Both the position numbers and the translations under genes were made by a program. A DNA stretch of 64,000 nucleotides from Xenorhabdus thuongxuanensis (GTDB taxonomy: Bacteria; Pseudomonadota; Gammaproteobacteria; Enterobacterales; Enterobacteriaceae), in NCBI RefSeq assembly GCF_001908095.1, contig NZ_MKGR01000008.1:98705-162704 (forward strand). The letters are read 5' to 3'. This document shows positions 45,133 to 52,901 of the stretch, piece by piece (positions within the stretch are counted from its first letter, which is position 1; every line of letters starts with the position of its first letter). The notes under the pieces are model-generated. The model worked only from the letters and a program-made list of their open reading frames with translations. It did no database searches and had not been told where the DNA came from.

Positions 45133-45958
45133 ATTGGCATATTGCATGACCTTACCCCCCAAACGCGCTATTGGTTACCTGAAATCTAAAGGTTATCAGA
45201 TAAGCTGGGACTGGGAAGATCTCTGGCAGGATGCACACGCCAGATCATTTACTGTCGCTAAAGTAACGCGTTTGGATATTCTGGAAGATATTCGTCAGGT
45301 ACTACAGCAAGCCTTAGACGAGGGCAAAACTGACCGCTGGTTTCGTAAGGAATTGGAGACAGTTCTCAAACGCAAAGGATGGTGGGGAACAACTGAAGCA
45401 GACGATCCAGTTACAGGAGAACGAGTTACCGTTCAACAAGGAAGCCCATGGCGGCTTGATACCATTTTTCGTACCAATATGTCTGTACTCTACAGTGCGG
45501 GGCGTTGGGCAGAACAGATGGAAAATATTGATGACCGACCGTACTGGATGTATACGGGGATCAATGACAGCCACACCCGCAAAAGCCATCTTGCCTTACA
45601 TGGACAGGTATTTCGTTACGATGATCCATTTTGGCAGGCATTTTATCCGCCTAATGGCTGGCGTTGTCGTTGCAGTGTGATTGCACTCAGCTATGATGAT
45701 GTTAAAGCCAGAGGATTAAAAATTGCGAATTCTGGCAAAGCGATGGGCAGTGAACTGAAGTTAATTTCCCAGAAAACCGGAGAAATGCAGCCTGTTGCAA
45801 CATTTATTACGGGTACGACTCAAACAGGAAAAACCAAAGTTGCCACCGATGTAGGTTGGTCATACTCACCCGGTGCAGCATACCGCCCCGATTTAGCACG
45901 TTATCAGGGATCGTTATTCGGGCTGGCTCGCCGTGAATTAAGAGGACAGAATGAGTAA
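45113..45958 (+). CDS. MuF-type head morphogenesis protein (gp30-like)
   Basis: 281 residues. The MuF domain is recognised by WRLDTIFRTNMSVLYSAGRW, YWMYTGINDSHTRKSHLALHGQVF and FYPPNGWRCRCSVIALS. MuF proteins are minor head proteins associated with the portal; no toxin domain extends the C-terminus here. It overlaps the portal gene by 20 bases. Confidence 0.92.
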   Translation: MSMTTAELAYCMTLPPKRAIGYLKSKGYQISWDWEDLWQDAHARSFTVAKVTRLDILEDIRQVLQQALDEGKTDRWFRKELETVLKRKGWWGTTEADDPVTGERVTVQQGSPWRLDTIFRTNMSVLYSAGRWAEQMENIDDRPYWMYTGINDSHTRKSHLALHGQVFRYDDPFWQAFYPPNGWRCRCSVIALSYDDVKARGLKIANSGKAMGSELKLISQKTGEMQPVATFITGTTQTGKTKVATDVGWSYSPGAAYRPDLARYQGSLFGLARRELRGQNE

Positions 45959-46400
45959 TATCACTATTACAATTAATGATAACGATTTGATGTGTGGCTT
46001 GCATGCGCTAGCATCTTCTGCAGAAGATCTGACACCAGCCATGCGTAAGATTGCTGCAACACTATCGGCAGAAACTTCATTCAATTTCGAAGCTGACGGT
46101 CGTCCTGCCTGGATACCCTCAGTTGCAGCACAAGATCGAAGTGGCCAGACATTACAAAAAACGGGGCGTTTGATGAATTCAATCAATACCCGTTATGATT
46201 CCAGTTCGGCGGTTATTGGTACAAACATTATCTATGCCCGTATCCATCAAATGGGTGGAGAAACTGGCCGCAATAAATCGATATCCTTGCCTGCCAGACC
46301 TTATTTACCTGTTACAGCAGAAGATGAACTATCACCGGAAGCGACAAGATCGGTTTTGAGTGCCATCCAGAGACATCTTGAAGCAGCGGCTCGCCGTTAA
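45951..46400 (+). CDS. Virion morphogenesis protein (Mu gpG-like)
   Basis: 149 residues. ARIHQMGGETGRNKSISLPARPYLPVT with the RPYLP motif is diagnostic of the phage virion morphogenesis family, which acts in tail completion and head-tail joining. It overlaps the MuF gene by eight bases. A 203-base gap follows. Confidence 0.88.
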   Translation: MSNITITINDNDLMCGLHALASSAEDLTPAMRKIAATLSAETSFNFEADGRPAWIPSVAAQDRSGQTLQKTGRLMNSINTRYDSSSAVIGTNIIYARIHQMGGETGRNKSISLPARPYLPVTAEDELSPEATRSVLSAIQRHLEAAARR

Positions 46401-46603
46401 ACGTTGTGTCTTTATGCGGGTGATTTATCATTGTCATCCGCAAAAAAGTTTATAAAGCGTTTACAGGCTCAAATTTTCGGTATCTAATGGCCTCCAGTTC
46501 TCCACTTTCTTATTTTTTTCTCTCGTTTTTTCTAAAGCAGATTAAAAGTCATTTTTTCTGATTAGGGTGAAACTGTCTCTATCAACATCATAGAGGCAGT
46601 GAA
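46401..46603 (+). promoter_or_regulatory. Gap before the protease/capsid block
   Basis: 203 bases with no gene. A hairpin, TGCGGGTGA (46415-46423) with TCATCCGCA (46434-46442), one wobble, lies shortly after the gpG-like stop. A second hairpin at 46572-46600 abuts the next start. A promoter or RNA processing region is likely. Confidence 0.45.
46572..46600 (+). promoter_or_regulatory. Hairpin hiding the protease ribosome binding site
   Basis: Arms ACTGTCTCTAT (46572-46582) and ATAGAGGCAGT (46590-46600), one wobble pair, 7-base loop CAACATC. The Shine-Dalgarno GAGG is in the right arm, 7 bases from the ATG at 46604. It resembles the hairpin before the holin gene in arm and loop sequence. Confidence 0.6.
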
Positions 46604-47698
46604 ATGAAGTTACTTCACATTTTCAAATCCGGTACGCATACCGATATGAATGGCAAACAACTGCCATTCAGCCCAGCAGATTTGCAAGCTTGTGCGAAGG
46701 CCTATGATCCATCATTGCATGAAGCACCGATTGTGATCGGACATCCCAAAGATAATCTACCTGCCTATGGTTGGGTTAAATCACTCACCGCTTCCGGTGA
46801 TGATTTGATTGCAGAGCCTCAGCAGATTGATGCCCAGTTTGCCGAACTGATTGATACAGGTCGCTATAAAAAAATTTCCGCCTCTTTCTATTTACCTGAT
46901 TCCCCAAACAACCCTAAGCCTGGTGTGCTCTATTTACGTCATGTTGGTTTTTTGGGTGCACAACCACCCGCCATTAAGGGGTTGAAACAGGTTGAATTCA
47001 GTGAGCAAGAACAGGGGATCGTAGAGTTCTCTGACTGGAGTGAAATCACTAACGCTTCACTTTGGGGGCGTCTACGAGAATTTTTGATCAGTAAATTTGG
47101 TATGGATGAAGCGGATAAAGCGCTTCCTTCCTGGCAGGTAGATTCATTACGTGAAGAGGCTTATAGCACGACTCAACCTGCCCCTGCTTTTCATGAACCC
47201 AATAACACACATCAACGTGAGGAAGACACCGTGACAAATGAAGAAAAAAAAGCACTGGAAGATGAAAACACCCGTCTGAAAGAACAGCTTGCTGCCCGTG
47301 ATGCCGCCGATGCCCAGCGTAAGCAAGTTGAACAACATGCCGGAAATGTGGCCTTTGCTGAAAAACTGGTCGCAGACGGCAAGTTAGCACCTGTTGCTCA
47401 ATCTGTTGTGGTGGCATTACTGGACACGGTTACTCAAGGGGAATCTCCCGTTGAATTTGCTGAAGGTGATGTGAAGAAACCGCTGGTTACCGCGTTTAAA
47501 GATTTATTGAGTTCTGCCCAGCCTGTTATCGATTTTGGCGAACGAGCGACAAAAGACCGTGTTGACCAACACGAATCCACAGACACGACAGAATTTGCTG
47601 ATGCAGATCCTGAACGTCTGGCATTGCACCAAAAAGCGCTCGCGTTAGCAAAGAAAGAAGGTATCAGTTACGACGCAGCCGTTGCCCGCTGTCTGTAA
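46604..47698 (+). CDS. Prohead protease (Mu gpI-like)
   Basis: 364 residues. The N-terminal half matches Mu I protease: HIFKSGTHTDMNGKQLPFSP, EAPIVIGHPKDNLPAYGWVKSL and YKKISASFYLPDSPNNPKPG. The C-terminal half is a coiled-coil scaffold that can also be made separately from an internal start. It cleaves the scaffold during head maturation. Confidence 0.9.
   Translation: MKLLHIFKSGTHTDMNGKQLPFSPADLQACAKAYDPSLHEAPIVIGHPKDNLPAYGWVKSLTASGDDLIAEPQQIDAQFAELIDTGRYKKISASFYLPDSPNNPKPGVLYLRHVGFLGAQPPAIKGLKQVEFSEQEQGIVEFSDWSEITNASLWGRLREFLISKFGMDEADKALPSWQVDSLREEAYSTTQPAPAFHEPNNTHQREEDTVTNEEKKALEDENTRLKEQLAARDAADAQRKQVEQHAGNVAFAEKLVADGKLAPVAQSVVVALLDTVTQGESPVEFAEGDVKKPLVTAFKDLLSSAQPVIDFGERATKDRVDQHESTDTTEFADADPERLALHQKALALAKKEGISYDAAVARCL
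47231..47698 (+). CDS. Nested scaffold protein (Mu gpZ-like)
   Basis: 155 residues in the same frame as the protease, starting at the GTG at 47231 with GAGGAAG upstream. It is a Glu/Lys/Ala-rich coiled coil (NEEKKALEDENTRLKEQLAARD) with a small C-terminal domain. In Mu, I and Z share a stop codon in exactly this way. Initiation is inferred from the ribosome binding site and the Mu parallel. Confidence 0.65.
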   Translation: MTNEEKKALEDENTRLKEQLAARDAADAQRKQVEQHAGNVAFAEKLVADGKLAPVAQSVVVALLDTVTQGESPVEFAEGDVKKPLVTAFKDLLSSAQPVIDFGERATKDRVDQHESTDTTEFADADPERLALHQKALALAKKEGISYDAAVARCL

Positions 47699-47729
47699 CA
47701 CTGCTGCCGTAACTATTGAGGAGAGATAA

Positions 47730-48665
47730 ATGTCTGATTATTTGAAAGGTAAACGCATTGTTGATCCCGTGCTGACCAGTGTGGCTCGGGGCTATAAAAA
47801 TGCGGCGTTCATTGGCGAACATATTTTTCCTGTTGTTGAAATGGAAAAAGAAGGCGCTACAGTCCCTACATTTGGTAAAAGTGCCTTTGTTGAATATGAC
47901 ACTGAACGTGCGGTGGGTGCTAACAGTAATGTATTAGTTCGTGAGAAAGGCAGTTCGTTGGATATTGTACTTAATGAACATGATTTGGCGGCTGCTGTTG
48001 ATTATCGCGAAAAAGCCGAATCTTTATTTAATGAAGAGGCTAAGGCAATTCGTCGCTCCACCAATGGTGTGAACCTCAAGCGTGAATTGTATGCAGCCCG
48101 ATTGGCGCAAGATCCTAAAGTTTATCTCAAAGACTCAGTAAAGAGGCTCGCGGATAATGAGCGTTGGGTGGGTGGCACAGGCAGCCCAATCCAGGTCATT
48201 GAGGCTGGGATAGAGAGGGTACGAACCGCTATCGGTGTCCGTCCCAATCTTATGACGATGGGAGCCAGCGTTATGTCACTGTTGAAGTTCCACCCTGAAA
48301 TTCAGGCGGCAATTGGCGCTAATGAACGTAAGCGTATCACAACAGAAATCCTGAAAGATCTTTTCCAAATCCCAAATGTTATCGTGGGTGAGCCTGTTTC
48401 TACGCCAAACCTTAAAAAAGAACCTGTTGATGTCTGGGGTGACAACTTAATGCTGCATTATGTTTCACCTCCGCAAACGGGGGTAGAAAGTGCCGATGAG
48501 TATGAGCCATCATTTGGTTATACCTTCCGGCGCAAAGGGATGCCTGTCGCGGATAAATATGAAGGTGTGGGCGGTAAGGTCAATTACTGCCGTTATACCG
48601 ATATTTATAAAGTGGCGGTGGTGGGTGGTGATGCTGGCTACCTGATTACTAACATTGTGGAGTAA
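47730..48665 (+). CDS. Major capsid protein
   Basis: 311 residues, with GAGGAGAG before the ATG. It lies directly after the protease/scaffold gene, the invariable place of the major capsid gene. Segments such as AFIGEHIFPVVEMEKEGATVPTFGKSAFVEYD and RVRTAIGVRPNLMTMGASVMSLL fit an HK97-fold capsid, but it does not resemble Mu gpT, so the head lineage differs from Mu itself. Confidence 0.85.
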   Translation: MSDYLKGKRIVDPVLTSVARGYKNAAFIGEHIFPVVEMEKEGATVPTFGKSAFVEYDTERAVGANSNVLVREKGSSLDIVLNEHDLAAAVDYREKAESLFNEEAKAIRRSTNGVNLKRELYAARLAQDPKVYLKDSVKRLADNERWVGGTGSPIQVIEAGIERVRTAIGVRPNLMTMGASVMSLLKFHPEIQAAIGANERKRITTEILKDLFQIPNVIVGEPVSTPNLKKEPVDVWGDNLMLHYVSPPQTGVESADEYEPSFGYTFRRKGMPVADKYEGVGGKVNYCRYTDIYKVAVVGGDAGYLITNIVE

Positions 48666-48676
48666 GGAGGACGGTC

Positions 48677-49024
48677 ATGGCTGTAACACAACAACCTGTA
48701 TTAACAACGACAGTTGTCGCCACCGCAAGCATCATCCAGCATCGTTTGGTCGGTGCTGATAATGCACCTTGTCAGGCTGGTGCCGCTGCACTGGGTGTTG
48801 CCGAAGTCGATGCGAAAACAGGTGATGCCGTTCCGGTAAATGTGTTGGGCATTATCGCGGTTGAAGCCGGAGCACCTATAGCACGGGGGCAAGTCGTACA
48901 GTCGGATAAGAACGCCTGTGCAGTGCCAAGAGCGGCAGAGAATGCCACTGTGGTTTCTGTCGGATTAGCGCTGGATGAAGCCACCGCGGCGGGTAATGTC
49001 ATTCGTATCTTACGTGGTGTATGA
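48677..49024 (+). CDS. DUF2190-type capsid cement/decoration protein
   Basis: 115 residues, Ala/Val-rich beta structure with NVLGIIAVEAGAPIARGQVVQSDKNACAVP, matching DUF2190 cement proteins that stabilise the shell. It follows the capsid gene by 11 bases. Confidence 0.75.
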   Translation: MAVTQQPVLTTTVVATASIIQHRLVGADNAPCQAGAAALGVAEVDAKTGDAVPVNVLGIIAVEAGAPIARGQVVQSDKNACAVPRAAENATVVSVGLALDEATAAGNVIRILRGV

Positions 49025-49025
49025 C

Positions 49026-49463
49026 ATGTATTGTTCATTGGCTGATCTGCAAGAGCAGATACCCACGCAATCATTGATATGGCTGTCTAACGACGAACGG
49101 ACTGCCCAGACAATGAATGAGCCTGTGATTAACAGTGCTATTCGCTACGCAGGTGAACTCATCGACGCCCATTTACGTGGGCGTTATATCTTGCCGTTGG
49201 CAGAGGTGCCCACCGTATTACGTGATGCTGCGGTGACGTTAACGCGCTATCGGCTGTATGCTCGCCGTCCTGAAGGAAAAATCCCTGAAGCGGTGATAGA
49301 CGATTACAAAATCGTTCTACGCCAACTGGCTGATATACGTGATGCAAAACTAACACTCGGGATACTGGCTACAGGAAAAGATGCGCCTGAACCCGGAGAG
49401 TTTCGAGTCAGGGCGCGTCGTCCCATCTTCGGGGGCAATCATGGGATGTTGGAGAAATATTGA
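49026..49463 (+). CDS. DUF1320 protein, head-tail connector (Mu gp36-like)
   Basis: 145 residues from the ATG at 49026, just past the previous stop; an in-frame start at 48975 overlaps the decoration gene. MYCSLADLQEQIPTQSLIWLSND and INSAIRYAGELIDAHLRGRYILPL are characteristic. Helical adaptor below the portal. Confidence 0.85.
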   Translation: MYCSLADLQEQIPTQSLIWLSNDERTAQTMNEPVINSAIRYAGELIDAHLRGRYILPLAEVPTVLRDAAVTLTRYRLYARRPEGKIPEAVIDDYKIVLRQLADIRDAKLTLGILATGKDAPEPGEFRVRARRPIFGGNHGMLEKY

Positions 49464-49930
49464 TGGACGTTTCACCCATTATTGATGCTGTTGTTGTCAG
49501 ATTACAGGAAAGGCTGCCTGGCTTACAGGTCGAGTATTTTCCTGAAAACCCAGATGAATTCAGGCTAAACCATCCCGTGGGCGCTATCTTAATCAGCTAT
49601 GCAGGTTCTCGCTTTAATAACCCAGAGGATGTCGGCGTACTCTTGCAGACACAAATCGTGATGCTTAATGCCACCATTGTTTTTCGTCAGCTTAATGGAC
49701 GTGAAGGTGCTGTGGTCACACTGGATCACGTGCGCCGGATTCTGGGCGGATTTCAACCACCGAACTGCCAACGTAAATGCTGGATGGTTAGGGATACTTT
49801 TCTTGGTGAAATAGCAGGATTGTGGCAGTACATACTGGATTTTGCGACTGAATGTGTATTTATCGAAGACAGTGAGTCAGAGGATGGGCCACTGCTAACC
49901 CAAGTCAATTACGAGGAAATTGAACAATGA
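49463..49930 (+). CDS. Mu gp37-family protein (DUF1834)
   Basis: 155 residues from the ATG at 49463, placed 8 bases after GGAG; a TTG one codon earlier is the alternative. FRLNHPVGAILISYAGSRFNNP and HVRRILGGFQPPNCQRKCWMV are typical of gp37. Probably a tail terminator or neck protein. Confidence 0.82.
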   Translation: MDVSPIIDAVVVRLQERLPGLQVEYFPENPDEFRLNHPVGAILISYAGSRFNNPEDVGVLLQTQIVMLNATIVFRQLNGREGAVVTLDHVRRILGGFQPPNCQRKCWMVRDTFLGEIAGLWQYILDFATECVFIEDSESEDGPLLTQVNYEEIEQ

Positions 49931-50142
49931 GATACCTTTACACAGGTCCGGCAAGTGGCGTCACGTTGGCGGATGGCACTGAAGTCTTGCTTTGGCCAGG
50001 CAAAGAAACTGTTGATTTGCCTGAGCAGCATGACTATGTACAAACATTGATCGCGTTGCAATATCTTCATCCTTTACCAGAGCAACAAAAAAATAGCCTG
50101 AAGAAAAAAGAGAAATCCGAGGAGGTCACTGATGGCCGCTAA
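49927..50142 (+). CDS. DUF2635 protein (Mu gp38-like)
   Basis: 71 residues. YTGPASGVTLADGTEVLLWPGKETVDLP matches DUF2635, the small gene always placed before the sheath gene. Basic C-terminus. Function not established. It overlaps both neighbours. Confidence 0.78.
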   Translation: MRYLYTGPASGVTLADGTEVLLWPGKETVDLPEQHDYVQTLIALQYLHPLPEQQKNSLKKKEKSEEVTDGR

Positions 50143-51559
50143 CTATTTGCATGGTGTTGAAACTATCGAAATCGAAAAAGGCCCACGTCCGGTCAAAACG
50201 GTGAAATCGGCCGTGATCGGCCTGATTGGTACTGCACCACTGGGGCCCGTTAATGCAGTGACGCTCTGTTTGTCAGAAAAAGATGCGGCCCAGTTTGGCA
50301 CCCAAATAAATGGGTTTACTATCCCCCAGGCACTGGATGCAATTTATGACCACGGTGCGGGAACAGTACTGGTTATTAATGTGCTTGATCCTGAAATACA
50401 TAAGAACCATGTTGCTAATGAAGGTGTTGTTTTTGATAAAACAACAAGTACTGCGAAACTGGCTAATCCTGTGGTCAGTCATGTTGTACTGAAAGCCTCT
50501 GCGGATAGTGTACCTTATATAGAAGGACAAGATTACACGCTGGATGCCCAGACGGGCAGGCTCAAGAACATCGGTAAGAATATCGCAGCAGGCACGATTG
50601 TGGTTGCCAGTTATGACTTTGCCGATCCTACGTTGGTCACTCCTGCTGACATTATTGGCAGCATCAGTGCAGCGGGCAACCGTACAGGAATGAATTTGCT
50701 GAATGATACGTATAATCTGTATGGATTTTTTGCCAAGATCTTGCTGGCGCCTGTCTATTGTACCCAGTTAAGTATTACAACCGAACTGATTGCGCTGGCG
50801 ACCAAATTGGGTGCAATGGCTTATATTGATGCGCCGATAGGAACAACCTTCGCACAAGCTATCAACGGTCGTGGCCCGTCTGGCACAATCAATTTTAATA
50901 CCAGTTCTGATCGTGTTCGGCTGTGTTACCCACACGTCAAAGTCTACGATGCTGAGACTAATAGCGAGCGCTTGGAACCACTGTCATCCCGTGCTGCGGG
51001 ATTGCGTGCTAAGGTTGATGCAGACAAGGGCTTTTGGTGGTCATCCTCCAATCAGGAAATCATGGGGATCACAGGGATTGAACGTCAGTTATCTGCCATG
51101 ATTGATGATCCACAAAGTGAAGTCAACCTGCTCAATGAGCAAGGTATTACAACAATATTCAACAGTTATGGTTCAGGTTTACGCTTATGGGGTAATCGTA
51201 CTGCCGCATGGCCAACAGTGACACACATGCGTAACTTCGAGAACGTGCGCAGAACCGGTGACGTGATTAATGAGTCCTTGCGTTACTTCAGCCAGCAATA
51301 TATTGATATGCCGATCACCCCCGCGCTAATTGATGCCCTGACAGAATCCGTTAATGCCTACGGGCGTAAGTTGATTGCTGATGGTGCTTTGTTGGGATTT
51401 AAGTGTTGGTTTGACTCTACACGCAACGAAGAAACATCACTGGCAGCAGGTCATTTGTTGCTTAGCTATAAATATACACCACCGCCACCACTGGAACGAC
51501 TCACATTTGAGACTGAGATCACCTCTGAGTATTTGCTGAATCTAAAGGGGAATAGTTAA
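50132..51559 (+). CDS. Contractile tail sheath protein
   Basis: 475 residues. YLHGVETIEIEKGPRPVKTVKSAVIGLIGTAP at the start and SLRYFSQQYIDMPITPALIDALTESVNAYGRKLI near the end define a P2 FI-type sheath. It forms the contractile outer tube, so the virion should be a myovirus. Confidence 0.93.
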   Translation: MAANYLHGVETIEIEKGPRPVKTVKSAVIGLIGTAPLGPVNAVTLCLSEKDAAQFGTQINGFTIPQALDAIYDHGAGTVLVINVLDPEIHKNHVANEGVVFDKTTSTAKLANPVVSHVVLKASADSVPYIEGQDYTLDAQTGRLKNIGKNIAAGTIVVASYDFADPTLVTPADIIGSISAAGNRTGMNLLNDTYNLYGFFAKILLAPVYCTQLSITTELIALATKLGAMAYIDAPIGTTFAQAINGRGPSGTINFNTSSDRVRLCYPHVKVYDAETNSERLEPLSSRAAGLRAKVDADKGFWWSSSNQEIMGITGIERQLSAMIDDPQSEVNLLNEQGITTIFNSYGSGLRLWGNRTAAWPTVTHMRNFENVRRTGDVINESLRYFSQQYIDMPITPALIDALTESVNAYGRKLIADGALLGFKCWFDSTRNEETSLAAGHLLLSYKYTPPPPLERLTFETEITSEYLLNLKGNS

Positions 51560-52083
51560 TGGCTGGAAAAATTGAAATTAACCGTATTACTAATGCCAAC
51601 ATTTATATTGATGGCAATAACCTGCTGGGACGAGCGGAAGAAGTCAAGCTGCCGGACGTATCCATGACTATGCAGGAACATAAGGCATTGGGAATGGTGG
51701 GTAAAGTCGAACTTCCCGCGGGTTTTGATAAACTGGAGGGTGAGATCAAGTGGAACAGTTTCTACCGTGACGCTATGTTATCCGCGGCGAATCCTTATAA
51801 ATCGCTGGCATTACAGTGCCGTTCCAGTGTCCAGAAATTCAGTTCACAGGGACGTATTGATGAAGTGCCATTGGTAACGTATCTGACCATTTTATTTAAG
51901 AAGAATCCACTGGGGACATTTAAGCAACATGAAAACGCTGATTTCTCCAGTAGTTTTACGTGTACCTATATTAAGCAGGTATTGGATGGGGAAGAGCTAC
52001 TGGAACTGGATTATTTAGCCAATATCTTCCGTGTAGGTGGTATTGATCAGCTGACCGATTATCGCGTTAATATTGGAGGCTAG
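51559..52083 (+). CDS. Major tail tube protein
   Basis: 174 residues. NRITNANIYIDGNNLLGRAEEVKLPDVSMTMQEHKALGMVGKVELPAGFDKLEGEIKWNS is typical of P2 FII-type tube proteins. It starts at the last base of the sheath gene. Confidence 0.93.
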   Translation: MAGKIEINRITNANIYIDGNNLLGRAEEVKLPDVSMTMQEHKALGMVGKVELPAGFDKLEGEIKWNSFYRDAMLSAANPYKSLALQCRSSVQKFSSQGRIDEVPLVTYLTILFKKNPLGTFKQHENADFSSSFTCTYIKQVLDGEELLELDYLANIFRVGGIDQLTDYRVNIGG

Positions 52084-52121
52084 TCGCAATGTCTGGTCTG
52101 TAGACTTAGTGGGTAATAATG

Positions 52122-52135
52122 GGGGCACTCGCCCC
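52122..52135 (+). terminator. Hairpin after the tail tube gene
   Basis: GGGGC, ACTC, GCCCC followed by TTTCTTCTTT. It lies about 40 bases after the tube stop and looks like a partial terminator that may tune expression between the tube/sheath genes and the chaperones. Confidence 0.5.
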
Positions 52136-52178
52136 TTTCTTCTTTAATCTTCTTTAATATCGCCACTTCCTCCTATGA

Positions 52179-52212
52179 ATGATACTGAATGAAACTTACA
52201 GAGGAGTATCAT
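52179..52212 (+). promoter_or_regulatory. Inverted repeat abutting the tail chaperone start
   Basis: ATGATACT (52179-52186) and AGTATCAT (52205-52212), 18-base loop; the ATG is at 52214. The GAGGAG ribosome binding site straddles the loop and right arm. Upstream, TTCTTTAATCTTCTTTAATA (52138-52160 region) is echoed before the baseplate gene at 58367. Confidence 0.5.
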
Positions 52213-52213
52213 C

Positions 52214-52531
52214 ATGTCAACGAATTACCGCCTTCAATTTCCCTATACCACGGCTGCTGGCGTTAATATTGAAGAAATCCAGCTATCACGTTTGAAAGTG
52301 AAAGATATCAAGGCCGCTCGTCGAATCAGCGAAAACCCTGCCGATTGGGATGATATTTTATTGTCACGTTCCACCGGGTTGTTACCGGAAGATATCGAAC
52401 AGATGGATGCCGCAGACTATCTGGCATTGCAGCAACGATTTCAGAAAATCGTCGGGGTGGATCAAGGAAATAAAGATGCTGTGGGAAGCCGCGGCAATAC
52501 TGGCACGGTGGTTTCGGTTTCAGCCGAGTGA
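52214..52531 (+). CDS. Tail assembly chaperone E-like protein
   Basis: 105 residues. It has the P2 gpE-type composition: YRLQFPYTTAAGVNIEEIQLSRLKVKDIKAARRI and EDIEQMDAADYLALQQRFQKIVG. It lies between tube and tape measure genes, where the assembly chaperones G/GT or E/E' are found. The following GpE frame overlaps its 3-prime end in another frame. Confidence 0.82.
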   Translation: MSTNYRLQFPYTTAAGVNIEEIQLSRLKVKDIKAARRISENPADWDDILLSRSTGLLPEDIEQMDAADYLALQQRFQKIVGVDQGNKDAVGSRGNTGTVVSVSAE

Positions 52532-52616
52532 AATTGATAATCTGGCTCTGGATGAATTTGAATGTTGGTTGGATGAGGCTAACACCCAAATCAAACGCGA
52601 GAATAAAGACGATTAA
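52476..52616 (+). CDS. GpE family tail protein (E' part)
   Basis: 46 residues from the ATG at 52476, with AAGGAA 6 bases upstream: MLWEAAAILARWFRFQPSEI then LALDEFECWLDEANTQIKRE, the GpE family pattern. In P2 and Mu the equivalent part is also made as a frameshift fusion with the preceding protein. Here the frame lies at +1 (or -2) relative to the E-like gene. Confidence 0.75.
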   Translation: MLWEAAAILARWFRFQPSEIDNLALDEFECWLDEANTQIKRENKDD

Positions 52617-52857
52617 CTAACGCGCCGATACCTACAGCGATTGCAGCCAGCAGATAAATAGCCGGTTGCAATATTGCCGCCATCAGCGCCATGGCTATCG
52701 ACAATAGCACTGCGCCGCCACCAATCATTATCACCCAGACCAATCCACTGTCACTGGTACTTACCGTATAGACCGTCAGTTCAGCCATCAAATAGATATA
52801 GATACTGGCAAATACGGCCACTAAGAATGTTTGAAATACCACCAGTGATTTTCCCAT
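52591..52857 (-). CDS. Small antisense membrane protein in the tail operon
   Basis: 88 residues with about three hydrophobic segments (VFQTFLVAVFASIYIYLM, VWVIMIGGGAVLLSIAMALMAAIL and PAIYLLAAIAVGIGALV). It has AGGAAA upstream of its ATG on the minus strand. It lies antisense to the structural genes in a gap that would otherwise be empty, so it is probably a real moron gene. It overlaps the GpE end tail-to-tail. A superinfection or lysogeny role is a guess. Confidence 0.55.
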   Translation of the reverse strand: MGKSLVVFQTFLVAVFASIYIYLMAELTVYTVSTSDSGLVWVIMIGGGAVLLSIAMALMAAILQPAIYLLAAIAVGIGALVNRLYSRV

Positions 52858-52901
52858 TGCATTTCCTGTTTAAAAAATTTCACTTAAAGAGAGCTTAACC
52901 C

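Noticed and set aside
47147..47417. Minus-strand frames opposite the protease/scaffold gene
   Set aside because: Antisense of a coiled-coil gene; composition is explained by the complementary strand.
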